DNA of 7,583 nucleotides from Actinomycetota bacterium (GTDB taxonomy: Bacteria; Actinomycetota; Actinomycetes; Actinomycetales; Microbacteriaceae): assembly GCA_009703465.1 (NCBI GenBank), contig WLGC01000036.1:1-7583 (forward strand), written 5' to 3'. Shown piece after piece: positions 1 through 5,587 of this stretch (position 1 is its first letter; each line of letters begins with the position of its first letter). The notes under the pieces are model-generated. The model worked only from the letters and a program-made list of their open reading frames with translations, searched no databases and had not been told where the DNA came from. The position numbers and the translations under genes were made by a program.

Positions 1-978
1 CTTATCGCAATTCTGAACGTGCTTGTCATTCTTGCAATTACAAACTGGGGCAGAGGACAGCGCGAATCATTTACCGCTCTGTGGTTTTGGCTAATTTTTG
101 TCACCTTGCTTGGACCAGTGGCTATTGCTCGCATTGATGCAATTGCAGTTGCGCTGGCGCTTTTAGGGCTTGCTGCCTTGGTACGAAAAAAGCTCTTTCT
201 TGCTACAGCTTTGTTTACCGCAGGAGCGTGGATAAAAATTTGGCCGTTTGTTTTGGTGTTGAGTTCATTTCTGGCAGAAAAATCAAAGCGCGCAGTTGCC
301 CTGAGTGCCAGTTTGGTAGTTAGCGCGATTGTATTGATTGCACTTGCTCTGGGTGCTGGACCGAATCTTTTCTCCTTTATATCCACGCAAGTCGGTAGGG
401 GAATTCAGATTGAAGCCCCAATCGCTTTACCTTGGCTATGGCTTGCCAAACTTGGTATCGGTGATTCAGCAATCTACTTTGACGAAGAGATAATCACTAA
501 TCAAATATCAGGAACCGGCTCGACTATTGTGGCCAATCTAATGACCCCGATAATGTTTTTTGCACTAGCAATCACGGCAATCCTCGGGGTTAGGGCATAT
601 CTGGCAGGCTCGGATCGCACTGTCATTTTTTCAGCGGTAGCTCTAACTGGGGTTCTAGATCTAATTGTTTTTAACAAAGTCGGCTCTCCCCAGTTCATGG
701 CCTGGTTAGCCGTGCCAGTTTGCGCCTGGATTATCTTCAAACTTCCTAAAGCTAAATCGCTAGTTACTGCTGTTCTTGTGCTGGCCCTATTGACGGGATT
801 GATCTATCCAGTTTTCTATATTGATTTCATAAACCTAGGAGAGATTGGCCTCGTGGTGGTCACGATTAGAAACTTGCTTTTGATTGCACTTTTGGTTTGG
901 GCAAATATTCAACTAGGCAACTTGGCCAAAAAGCCAATCAGGAATTCAGCAGCGACTGAATCATCGGAGCTAGTTTGA
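1..978 (+). CDS. GT87-family membrane glycosyltransferase, 5'-truncated by the window edge
   Basis: The reading frame is open from base 1, so the gene starts upstream of the window. The GTG at 19 is an internal codon rather than a supported start. About 325 codons are visible. The product is a very hydrophobic multi-pass membrane protein. It fits the GT-C superfamily family GT87 (DUF2029), which in Actinobacteria transfers mannose from polyprenyl-phosphate donors to lipid-linked glycans on the outer membrane face. Supporting signatures, numbered from the first codon in the window, are an ARID motif near 43-46, WIKIWP near 77-82, RGIQIE near 133-138 and NKVGSPQ near 225-231. The N-terminal part, which in GT-C enzymes carries the first extracytoplasmic loop with catalytic acidic residues, lies outside the window. 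A short basic tail ends the protein. Its 3' end overlaps the convergent metX by 41 bp. The family call is fairly secure; donor and acceptor cannot be told from sequence. Confidence 0.8.
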   Translation, partial: LIAILNVLVILAITNWGRGQRESFTALWFWLIFVTLLGPVAIARIDAIAVALALLGLAALVRKKLFLATALFTAGAWIKIWPFVLVLSSFLAEKSKRAVALSASLVVSAIVLIALALGAGPNLFSFISTQVGRGIQIEAPIALPWLWLAKLGIGDSAIYFDEEIITNQISGTGSTIVANLMTPIMFFALAITAILGVRAYLAGSDRTVIFSAVALTGVLDLIVFNKVGSPQFMAWLAVPVCAWIIFKLPKAKSLVTAVLVLALLTGLIYPVFYIDFINLGEIGLVVVTIRNLLLIALLVWANIQLGNLAKKPIRNSAATESSELV

Positions 979-2146
979 TGTCCTCGATTAGAAATGCATC
1001 GTGACCAAATTCAGAGTCAATTAATTGCAATCCACCGCCAATCAATTCACCACCGATGTGCTCGGCAATAAAACTTTGATCTTCCAACGGAAACAAACGA
1101 TCTGAGCTTATACCCACCACAATACTTTTGGCTTTGATTGATGCTAGGGCCGCAGCAGCTGAGCCGCGATCTCTTCCAACATCGTGTGAGTTCATCGCTT
1201 CGACAAGAGTTATGTAACTATTTGCATCAAATCTTCTGGTGAATTTATTTGAGTGGAAGTCAAGGTAAGACTCAACTGCCCATCTGCCGCCGCCACCCAA
1301 AGGGCTGACGTTTGATTGAAATGCACGTTCAAAGCGATCATTGAGTTCATTAGGGGAGCGGTAATTCAAAATTGCCATACGTCTTGCCAGCGCTAAACCC
1401 TGGTGCGGGCCAAAGCCAGCCTTGGCATCGTAATAATTTCCAGCAAGGAAAGCTGGGTCACTCTTAATTGCCTGAATCTGAATTGAGTTCAAAGCAATTT
1501 GATCTGCGGTTGATGCTGCAGGTGCTGCAATAACACCAATTCTCTTAACCTCATCAGGAAACATGATGGCCCACTCAAGTGCGTGCATAGCACCCATGGA
1601 TCCGCCCAGAATTGCGTGCCAATTCTTAATGCTGAGTATTTGAGCAAGAGCTCGCTGTGCTGAAACCTGATCTCTAATAGTTAGATAAGGAAAAGATGAA
1701 CCAAATTCGCGACCATTCGTATCAAGCGATGACGGTCCAGTGCTGCCCTGGCAGCCACCAAGATGATTTGCTGCAACGACGAAGTATTTATCGGTATCGA
1801 TGGCAAGTCCTGAACCGATGATTTGCTTCCACCAGCCGTCAGTTGGGTGTTCTTTAGTTGCCTCACCGGTTGCATGTGAGTCACCGGTTAGACCACTCAC
1901 GACAAGGACTGCATTGGTGTGCTCGTGATTTAGCTCACCCCAGGTTTCAAACGCGATCCGATATTGACCTAGAGATTGACCGCTTTCCAACTGAAGGTTG
2001 GAAAGAGACGCAAATTGACGATCACCGGCAGGGTCACCGTCACGCCAAGCACCGCTTGCTGGCGGACGACCAATTAACTGTCGGCTTTGCTCATCGGAGA
2101 TGAATTCGGAGGGGACAAGATCTCCGGCAGATGTCTGAAATTCCAT
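938..2146 (-). CDS. metX: Homoserine O-acetyltransferase (MetX family)
   Basis: This alpha/beta-hydrolase-fold acyltransferase moves an acyl group, usually acetyl from acetyl-CoA, onto homoserine, the committed step of methionine synthesis. With the ATG at 2146 the protein has 402 residues. Visible motifs are FETWGELN (66-73), SGLTGDSH (84-91), NHLGGCQGSTGPSS (127-140) and the nucleophile elbow GGSMGA with Ser183. Asp349 in SSDRLFP and His382 in GHDAF complete the triad. The frame also opens at a TTG at 2185, which would give 415 residues. The ATG is preferred because the protein then begins MEFQTS followed by PSEF, DEQSR and GAWRDGD, like actinobacterial MetX proteins as remembered, and because a TAGGCT -10 candidate lies 8 nt upstream. 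Some MetX-family enzymes use succinyl-CoA, and the acyl donor is not decided here. No metY or metB is visible nearby. It is divergent from ung, and its 3' end overlaps the glycosyltransferase gene. Confidence 0.93.
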   Translation of the reverse strand: MEFQTSAGDLVPSEFISDEQSRQLIGRPPASGAWRDGDPAGDRQFASLSNLQLESGQSLGQYRIAFETWGELNHEHTNAVLVVSGLTGDSHATGEATKEHPTDGWWKQIIGSGLAIDTDKYFVVAANHLGGCQGSTGPSSLDTNGREFGSSFPYLTIRDQVSAQRALAQILSIKNWHAILGGSMGAMHALEWAIMFPDEVKRIGVIAAPAASTADQIALNSIQIQAIKSDPAFLAGNYYDAKAGFGPHQGLALARRMAILNYRSPNELNDRFERAFQSNVSPLGGGGRWAVESYLDFHSNKFTRRFDANSYITLVEAMNSHDVGRDRGSAAAALASIKAKSIVVGISSDRLFPLEDQSFIAEHIGGELIGGGLQLIDSEFGHDAFLIEDIKLAPMIQSLLNS

Positions 2147-2154
2147 TGCATTTG

Positions 2155-2160
2155 AGCCTA
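2155..2160 (-). promoter_or_regulatory. Candidate -10 element for metX (TAGGCT)
   Basis: On the minus strand a TANNNT hexamer, TAGGCT, ends 8 nt before the preferred metX ATG at 2146. Transcription from it would begin at or within a couple of bases of the start codon, giving a leaderless or nearly leaderless message. The same hexamer appears before the protease gene at 3555. A TTGTCA lies 19 nt upstream (2180-2185), a long but possible -35 spacing. If the TTG at 2185 were the real start, this element would lie inside the gene. This is inference from spacing only. Confidence 0.35.
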
Positions 2161-2230
2161 CTAAATTTGCCAGCTCAGCTGACAAAAACTATTTTTCTCT
2201 TTAGGAATCGGGTTCAGCCCCTCTGGCACC

Positions 2231-2242
2231 TACGCTATAAAT
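2231..2242 (+). promoter_or_regulatory. Candidate leaderless promoter of ung (-10 TACGCT)
   Basis: TACGCT at 2231-2236 fits the TANNNT -10 pattern. It is followed by 6 nt and then the ATG at 2243, so the predicted first transcribed base is the A of the start codon. There is no Shine-Dalgarno before this ATG, which agrees with leaderless translation. No good -35 hexamer is visible at 16-18 bp. An alternative is the overlapping TATAAA at 2236-2241. That would start transcription inside the reading frame and imply use of the second ATG at 2258. Confidence 0.45.
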
Positions 2243-2899
2243 ATGTTTTTTGAACAGATGCACCCTAGTTGGCGGGAGGCTTTAAGTGAATTTGAGCCGT
2301 TGCTGCGAGATATTGAAGAAAAACTAGATAGTGCGCCAAATTCTTACGTGCCGGAGAAATCCTTAATCATGCGCGCCTTTCAGCAGCCGCTAGAGCAAAC
2401 TCGAGTGCTAATTGTTGGTCAAGATCCTTATCCAACCGCAGGACACGCGATCGGGCTCTCTTTTGCGGTCAACACCGATGTCAAGCCACTTCCTAGAAGT
2501 TTGAAAAACATATTGATTGAACTCAAGGATGATTTAGGAAAGGCAGTTACCGCCGAAGGAGATTTATCTGCATGGAGCCAGCAGGGGGTTCTGCTCTTGA
2601 ATCGCCACCTGACCACAGACCTAGCCGAGGCCGGTGCCCACACCGAGATTGGTTGGTCTAAATTCACCGACGCCGTTATTCGGGTACTTAATCGAAGGCT
2701 AGGCCGAAAACTCGTTGCCATTCTCTGGGGAAATCAAGCTATGCAGTTAGCTCCCGAGCTTTGCGACACGGTAGTTATCAGTTCGGCACATCCAAGCCCA
2801 CTCTCAGCCCGCAGAGGGTTCTTTGGATCAAAGCCTTTTTCTAAGACAAATTCAGCCTTGGTTGCAATCGGAGAGCAGCCGATAGATTGGTCTTGTTAG
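2243..2899 (+). CDS. ung: Uracil-DNA glycosylase, family 1
   Basis: The enzyme removes uracil from DNA, arising from cytosine deamination or dUTP incorporation, and starts base excision repair. The protein has 218 residues, close to the usual 220-230. Family-1 motifs are complete. The water-activating loop GQDPYP spans 59-64, with the catalytic Asp61 and Pro in place of the His of E. coli GQDPYH, a common actinobacterial variant. LLLN spans 117-120 with the uracil-reading Asn120. The HPSPLS minor-groove loop spans 183-188 with catalytic His183. The following RRGFFGSKPFS stretch is also typical. The ATG at 2243 has no Shine-Dalgarno and lies 6 nt after a TANNNT hexamer, suggesting a leaderless message. 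The in-frame ATG at 2258, just before HPSW, is an alternative start five residues in. The gene is divergent from metX. Its stop codon TAG forms part of the Shine-Dalgarno of the next gene, so the two are probably co-transcribed and translationally linked. Confidence 0.96.
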   Translation: MFFEQMHPSWREALSEFEPLLRDIEEKLDSAPNSYVPEKSLIMRAFQQPLEQTRVLIVGQDPYPTAGHAIGLSFAVNTDVKPLPRSLKNILIELKDDLGKAVTAEGDLSAWSQQGVLLLNRHLTTDLAEAGAHTEIGWSKFTDAVIRVLNRRLGRKLVAILWGNQAMQLAPELCDTVVISSAHPSPLSARRGFFGSKPFSKTNSALVAIGEQPIDWSC

Positions 2900-2908
2900 G
2901 AGTTCCTC

Positions 2909-3484
2909 ATGGCACTGGATTCTGAGTCTCGCTGGCGCTTAGTGCGCATGATGCGCGCGCGTGGTCGCAGTTCAGAGGAGACCCTTGAGCCACTTATTCG
3001 CCTGGGGACCGAGGCAGATCTTCCTGCGATGGTTGAGATTTACAACTACTACATTCAAAACAGCGTGGTTACTTTTGACATTGAACCGATGGTCTATGAA
3101 GACTGGGCGTCAAAATTTCAGTGGATCAACAAATTAGGACTTCCATTTATTGTCGCCGAGAGTCCAAGCGGTCAAATTATTGGATTTGCCTATGTGGCTC
3201 CGTGGCGACAAAAGGCTGCTTTTAAAAGAACAGTCGAAGACAGTGTTTATCTGAGACCGGCCGCAATTGGAAAGCGAGTTGGAACAAAGTTGCTGGCCGA
3301 ACTTCTTGAGCGAGCAAAAGCTGCCGGCGTAAAAGAGGTAGTTGCAGTGATCAGCGATAAAGGGGCTGAGTCATCGATAGCACTGCATGAGCGATTTGGC
3401 TTTAAGCGCCAGGGCCACCTAGGTAAGGTCGGGTTTAAGTTTGGTCGCTGGTTGGGCACTGTCTTGATGCAAAAATCCCTTTAG
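2909..3484 (+). CDS. GNAT-family N-acetyltransferase, PAT/MnaT-like subgroup
   Basis: This 191-residue protein has a single GNAT acetyl-CoA-dependent acetyltransferase domain from about residue 29 (IRLGTEADLPAM), preceded by a short arginine-rich extension. The order and wording of motifs resemble the phosphinothricin / methionine-sulfoximine acetyltransferase subgroup: IYNYYI near 44-49, GFAYVAPWR near 92-100, TVEDSVYL near 108-115, SSIALHERFGF near 155-165, and GFKFGRWL near 175-182 towards the end. Related proteins acetylate small amines such as methionine sulfone or sulfoximine analogues, but the natural substrate here is unknown. The acetyl-CoA pyrophosphate loop is unusual: where relatives read RGRGIG this protein reads IGKRVG (120-125), losing the first Arg and the second Gly. 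The start is well supported: GGAG at 2899-2902 lies 6 nt before the ATG. The gene begins 9 nt after ung and probably shares its transcript. No link to uracil repair is evident. Confidence 0.88.
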   Translation: MALDSESRWRLVRMMRARGRSSEETLEPLIRLGTEADLPAMVEIYNYYIQNSVVTFDIEPMVYEDWASKFQWINKLGLPFIVAESPSGQIIGFAYVAPWRQKAAFKRTVEDSVYLRPAAIGKRVGTKLLAELLERAKAAGVKEVVAVISDKGAESSIALHERFGFKRQGHLGKVGFKFGRWLGTVLMQKSL

Positions 3485-3524
3485 AAACCTGAAACCTTGC
3501 TTAGTGTGGGCTGTGAGTTCATTT

Positions 3525-3554
3525 AGGGTTCACCCTGTTCTAGATTTGGTGACC
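3525..3554 (+). promoter_or_regulatory. Imperfect inverted repeat upstream of the protease promoter
   Basis: Between the GNAT stop and the protease start, GGTTCACC (3527-3534) and GGTGACC (3548-3554) are near-complementary arms separated by 13 nt, with a small bulge. GGTGACC is also palindromic by itself, and AGGG-TTCA-CCCT (3525-3536) can form a tiny hairpin. The second arm abuts the candidate -10 at 3555, so the repeat covers the -35 region and could be a repressor operator. It lacks a T tract, so it is not a convincing terminator for the upstream pair. The function is speculative. Confidence 0.25.
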
Positions 3555-3566
3555 TAGGCTAGAAAA
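3555..3566 (+). promoter_or_regulatory. Candidate leaderless promoter of the protease gene (-10 TAGGCT)
   Basis: TAGGCT at 3555-3560 matches TANNNT. It is followed by exactly 6 nt (AGAAAA) and the ATG at 3567, placing the predicted transcription start on the A of the start codon. The six bases before the ATG do not form a Shine-Dalgarno. This is the same geometry as at ung. No clear -35 hexamer is visible at the usual distance. Confidence 0.45.
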
Positions 3567-5363
3567 ATGGAAAGGTTTACCAAACTTTTTGCCTCTGTTC
3601 TTGCGGCGGCGGTGCTAGTCACAATCACACTGCCTGCACAATCAGCCAGCGCGGTGACAGCCAAAGCAGCCTCTGCGGTTCGATCTGTTGTTGTCTCTGA
3701 TGGTTGGAACGCAGGTGAACCGCGTTTGGCTAGAGCAAGTATTCGCTGGACTAGACCAGCGGCAACCTATGGTGCAACTTTGGTTGGTTACCGAATAGAG
3801 AAAAGCACAAATAAAACTTCTTGGAAAGTTGCAGTTTCAAATACTGGCTCAACCAGTACTAGAGCCACGATAGACACCGGCTTATCGGTTGGAGTTCAAA
3901 ACTTCTTTAGAGTCAGAGCAATCACAAAGCGTGGCAACACAACAAAGATTGGGCTTGCTTCAGCAATTAGTGGACGCATCTTGACTGCAAAACCTTCAGC
4001 GCCAGCACTTCTTGGATTAGAGACAATTTCCTCGCCCCTAAGTTCAACAAAGATTGTTCGCTGGCTTCCACAAACTTCAGCAGAGCGCGGCGGGCTGGCT
4101 GTCACCTACAGTGTCTCAGCCCAGTTGGTCGCCGGCCCTGCCAACACAGCCAATGCCACCAACCTCAGTTGCAAAGTGGTATCAAAAAATTCTTGTTCAA
4201 TAACTGGCCTTGCTGCCGATGCGGTTTATCGACTGAGCTTAACTGCCAAGAACATGCGCGGTTCTGAATCGCACCTTTCTGAATTTGCAGTGAGCGATGC
4301 CGAATATGCAAAGCAGTGGTACCTAAGTCTTGATCGCGGAATTGCCGCAGCTAGGGCCTGGACAGCAACGCGAGGCACATCCTCTGTAGTTGTTGCAGTT
4401 CTTGACAGCGGAATTACACCTCATCCAGAGTTTGAAGGCCAATTAGTTGATGGATATGACTTTGTGTCAGAAACATCTAAGTCCGGTGACGGGGATGGTC
4501 GTGACGCTGACCCAACTGATCCAGGCGACGCATTTGATTCCGAACTTAGTTCTTGGCATGGCACCCACGTTGCTGGGATTATCGGCGCTAGATCAAATGA
4601 AGTCGGAATTACCGGAATTGCTCCCGGTGCCAAGATTCAACCGATCCGAGTTCTTGGCACCGGTGGCCAAGGCGCATCAATTGATTTAGCACTAGGCATT
4701 AGATGGGCTGCTGGGCAAGATCTAAATGGTCTAGTTGCATCCGGAGAAACGCTTTCTGGAATTCCAGTGAATAAAACTCCGGCGAAAGTAATTAACTTGT
4801 CGATGGCTGGAATTGGTGCTTGTCCCGCATCGGTTCAGTTGGCCGTTGAATACGCAATTTCCAAGGGCGTAACTTTGGTTTCAGCTGCTGGAAACGGTGA
4901 TGATAACTTCAACCCGGTAGAGAATTTCAGAGTTTATCCAACCAACTGCCTTGGAACGATCTCGGTTGGTGCAACCGGAATTAACGGTGACGCTGCCTTC
5001 TATTCAAATTTCGGTGTTGATATTTCCGCTCCGGGCGGTGACCAGAAATTAGCTGGCTCCGATCCGGCTGGAACTCAGGGCTTGATTTACTCCACCTCAA
5101 ACACCGGCGTCAGCACGATAGGGCAACCATTCTTTAGAGGAGAGCAGGGAACCAGCATGGCGGCTCCGGTGGTTTCTGGAATTGTGGCCCTGATGTATTC
5201 GCTGCGGCCAAACATAAACACTGATCAAGTCTGGGCTGCACTAAAGGCATCAGTGATGCCTTTTCCAGCCGGCTCCAGCTGCGCCATGATCCCAAATAGA
5301 TGCGGTCTCGGTCAGATAAATGCCGCCACCGCTCTTGATGCTCTGATCGGTATAACCGGTTAA
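3567..5363 (+). CDS. Secreted subtilisin-family (S8) serine protease with two N-terminal FN3-like domains
   Basis: This is a 598-residue exported endopeptidase of MEROPS family S8. A Sec signal peptide (basic start, hydrophobic core, Ala-rich end) spans about 1-29, with likely cleavage after ASA. Residues about 38-140 and 143-243 look like two fibronectin type III beta-sandwich domains (for example the VGYRIEKSTN and FRVRAITKRG strands). The QWYLSLDRGIAAARAW linker leads into the catalytic domain at about 250. Asp280 (AVLDSGI), His331 (HGTHVAG) and Ser530 (GTSMAAP) form the triad, and Asn443 (SAAGN) is the oxyanion residue. The acidic DGDGRDADPTDPGD loop (307-321) before the His is typical of bacterial secreted S8 enzymes and may bind calcium. 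Cysteine pairs at 202/210, 419/461 and 572/579 could form disulfides. No I9 propeptide, transmembrane anchor or sorting signal is seen, so it is probably released or only loosely cell-associated. Translation may be leaderless. A hairpin follows the stop closely. Confidence 0.93.
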   Translation: MERFTKLFASVLAAAVLVTITLPAQSASAVTAKAASAVRSVVVSDGWNAGEPRLARASIRWTRPAATYGATLVGYRIEKSTNKTSWKVAVSNTGSTSTRATIDTGLSVGVQNFFRVRAITKRGNTTKIGLASAISGRILTAKPSAPALLGLETISSPLSSTKIVRWLPQTSAERGGLAVTYSVSAQLVAGPANTANATNLSCKVVSKNSCSITGLAADAVYRLSLTAKNMRGSESHLSEFAVSDAEYAKQWYLSLDRGIAAARAWTATRGTSSVVVAVLDSGITPHPEFEGQLVDGYDFVSETSKSGDGDGRDADPTDPGDAFDSELSSWHGTHVAGIIGARSNEVGITGIAPGAKIQPIRVLGTGGQGASIDLALGIRWAAGQDLNGLVASGETLSGIPVNKTPAKVINLSMAGIGACPASVQLAVEYAISKGVTLVSAAGNGDDNFNPVENFRVYPTNCLGTISVGATGINGDAAFYSNFGVDISAPGGDQKLAGSDPAGTQGLIYSTSNTGVSTIGQPFFRGEQGTSMAAPVVSGIVALMYSLRPNINTDQVWAALKASVMPFPAGSSCAMIPNRCGLGQINAATALDALIGITG

Positions 5364-5405
5364 AAAGAAAGAAGTCAGATCTAATTGATCTGACTTTCTC
5401 TTTGG
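5361..5405. terminator. Bidirectional intrinsic terminator shared by the protease and tRNA-Leu genes
   Basis: AAGTCAGATC (5372-5381) and GATCTGACTT (5387-5396) form a perfect 10-bp stem with a 5-nt loop (TAATT). On the plus strand the stem is followed by a T-rich run (TTTCTCTTT) for the protease transcript. On the minus strand it is followed by TTCTTTCTTTTT for the tRNA transcript. The repeat begins 8 nt after the protease stop and ends 6 nt from the tRNA CCA end. The stem is not GC-rich, so termination strength is uncertain. Confidence 0.75.
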
Positions 5406-5487
5406 TGCGGAAGGTGGGACTTGAACCCACACGCCTCGCGGCGCTGGAACCTAAATCCAGTGCGTCTGCCAATTTCGCCACTCCCGC
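5403..5487 (-). tRNA. tRNA-Leu, anticodon UAG (reads CUA)
   Basis: The minus strand folds into a complete 85-nt class II tRNA. The acceptor arm GCGGGAG pairs with CTTCCGC with one G-U pair. The D-arm is GCGAAATTGGCAGACGC. The anticodon stem CTGGA/TCCAG encloses the loop TTTAGGT with anticodon TAG (plus-strand 5451-5453). The long variable arm CGCC-GCGA-GGCG is diagnostic of Leu/Ser/Tyr tRNAs. The T-arm is GTGGG-TTCAAGT-CCCAC. The discriminator is A, as expected for Leu, and the 3' CCA is encoded. It converges on the protease gene and shares its terminator. Confidence 0.97.
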
Positions 5488-5497
5488 ATGCCTCTAA

Positions 5498-5503
5498 ATT
5501 CTA
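5498..5503 (-). promoter_or_regulatory. Candidate -10 element of the tRNA-Leu promoter (TAGAAT)
   Basis: On the minus strand TAGAAT, one mismatch from TATAAT, lies 10 nt before the first base of the tRNA. Transcription would therefore start a few bases upstream of the mature 5' end, as is usual for tRNA genes. No good -35 hexamer is visible. The expected -35 position is occupied by the DnaA-box sequence at 5516-5524. Confidence 0.5.
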
Positions 5504-5515
5504 ACTGGTCGCGCC

Positions 5516-5524
5516 TGTGGATAA
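5516..5524 (-). promoter_or_regulatory. Perfect DnaA-box sequence (TTATCCACA on the minus strand)
   Basis: The 9-mer TGTGGATAA on the plus strand is the reverse complement of TTATCCACA, the highest-affinity DnaA box known from E. coli oriC. It lies in the divergent intergenic region, 28 nt from the tRNA-Leu 5' end and 63 nt before the tadA start. It falls in the -35 zone of both candidate promoters. Only one box is seen, so this is not an origin. It could be a DnaA-regulated or titration site, or chance: a given 9-mer on either strand is expected by chance in roughly one in seventeen windows of this size. Confidence 0.4.
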
Positions 5525-5538
5525 GTTCGGTTTTTTGA

Positions 5539-5544
5539 TATAAA
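5539..5544 (+). promoter_or_regulatory. Candidate -10 element of the tad operon promoter (TATAAA)
   Basis: TATAAA in the AT-rich GATATAAATAG context differs from TATAAT at one base. It would start transcription near 5551, leaving a leader of roughly 37 nt before the TTG at 5588, enough for the GGGG ribosome site at 5576-5579. The -35 region at 17 bp reads TGTGGA, part of the DnaA box, and does not resemble TTGACA. The promoter may be weak or activator-dependent. Confidence 0.4.
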
Positions 5545-5587
5545 TAGTTCAAAACTGGAGCCTCGCTGCTGAAACGGGGTAAATAAG

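Noticed and set aside
19..21. GTG as the start of the GT87 gene
   Set aside because: The frame is open to the first base of the window and the visible protein lacks the N-terminal part expected of the family, so the real start lies outside.
1858..2103. Plus-strand open frame of 81 codons inside metX
   Set aside because: It lies wholly antisense to well conserved metX coding sequence, is rich in His and Arg as shadow frames often are, and has no recognisable domain.
2909..3484. A herbicide (phosphinothricin) resistance gene
   Set aside because: Similarity to the PAT subgroup does not establish that substrate; chromosomal members often act on other small amines, and the context gives no sign of resistance.
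3484..3497. Tandem 7-bp repeat GAAACCT just after the GNAT stop
   Set aside because: Only two copies of a short word with no pairing partner or known site; chance is the simplest explanation.
4447..4689. Plus-strand open frame of 80 codons inside the protease gene
   Set aside because: It is a different-frame shadow over the His-containing region of the catalytic domain, and no protein family is recognisable.
5134..5481. Minus-strand open frame of 115 codons beginning MAKLADALDLGSSA
   Set aside because: Its first part is a translation of the tRNA-Leu gene, a well known source of false hypothetical proteins, and the rest is antisense to the protease catalytic domain.
5488..5587. A replication origin next to the DnaA box
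   Set aside because: Only one box is present, with no cluster, no extended unwinding region, and no dnaA, dnaN or other origin-linked gene nearby.
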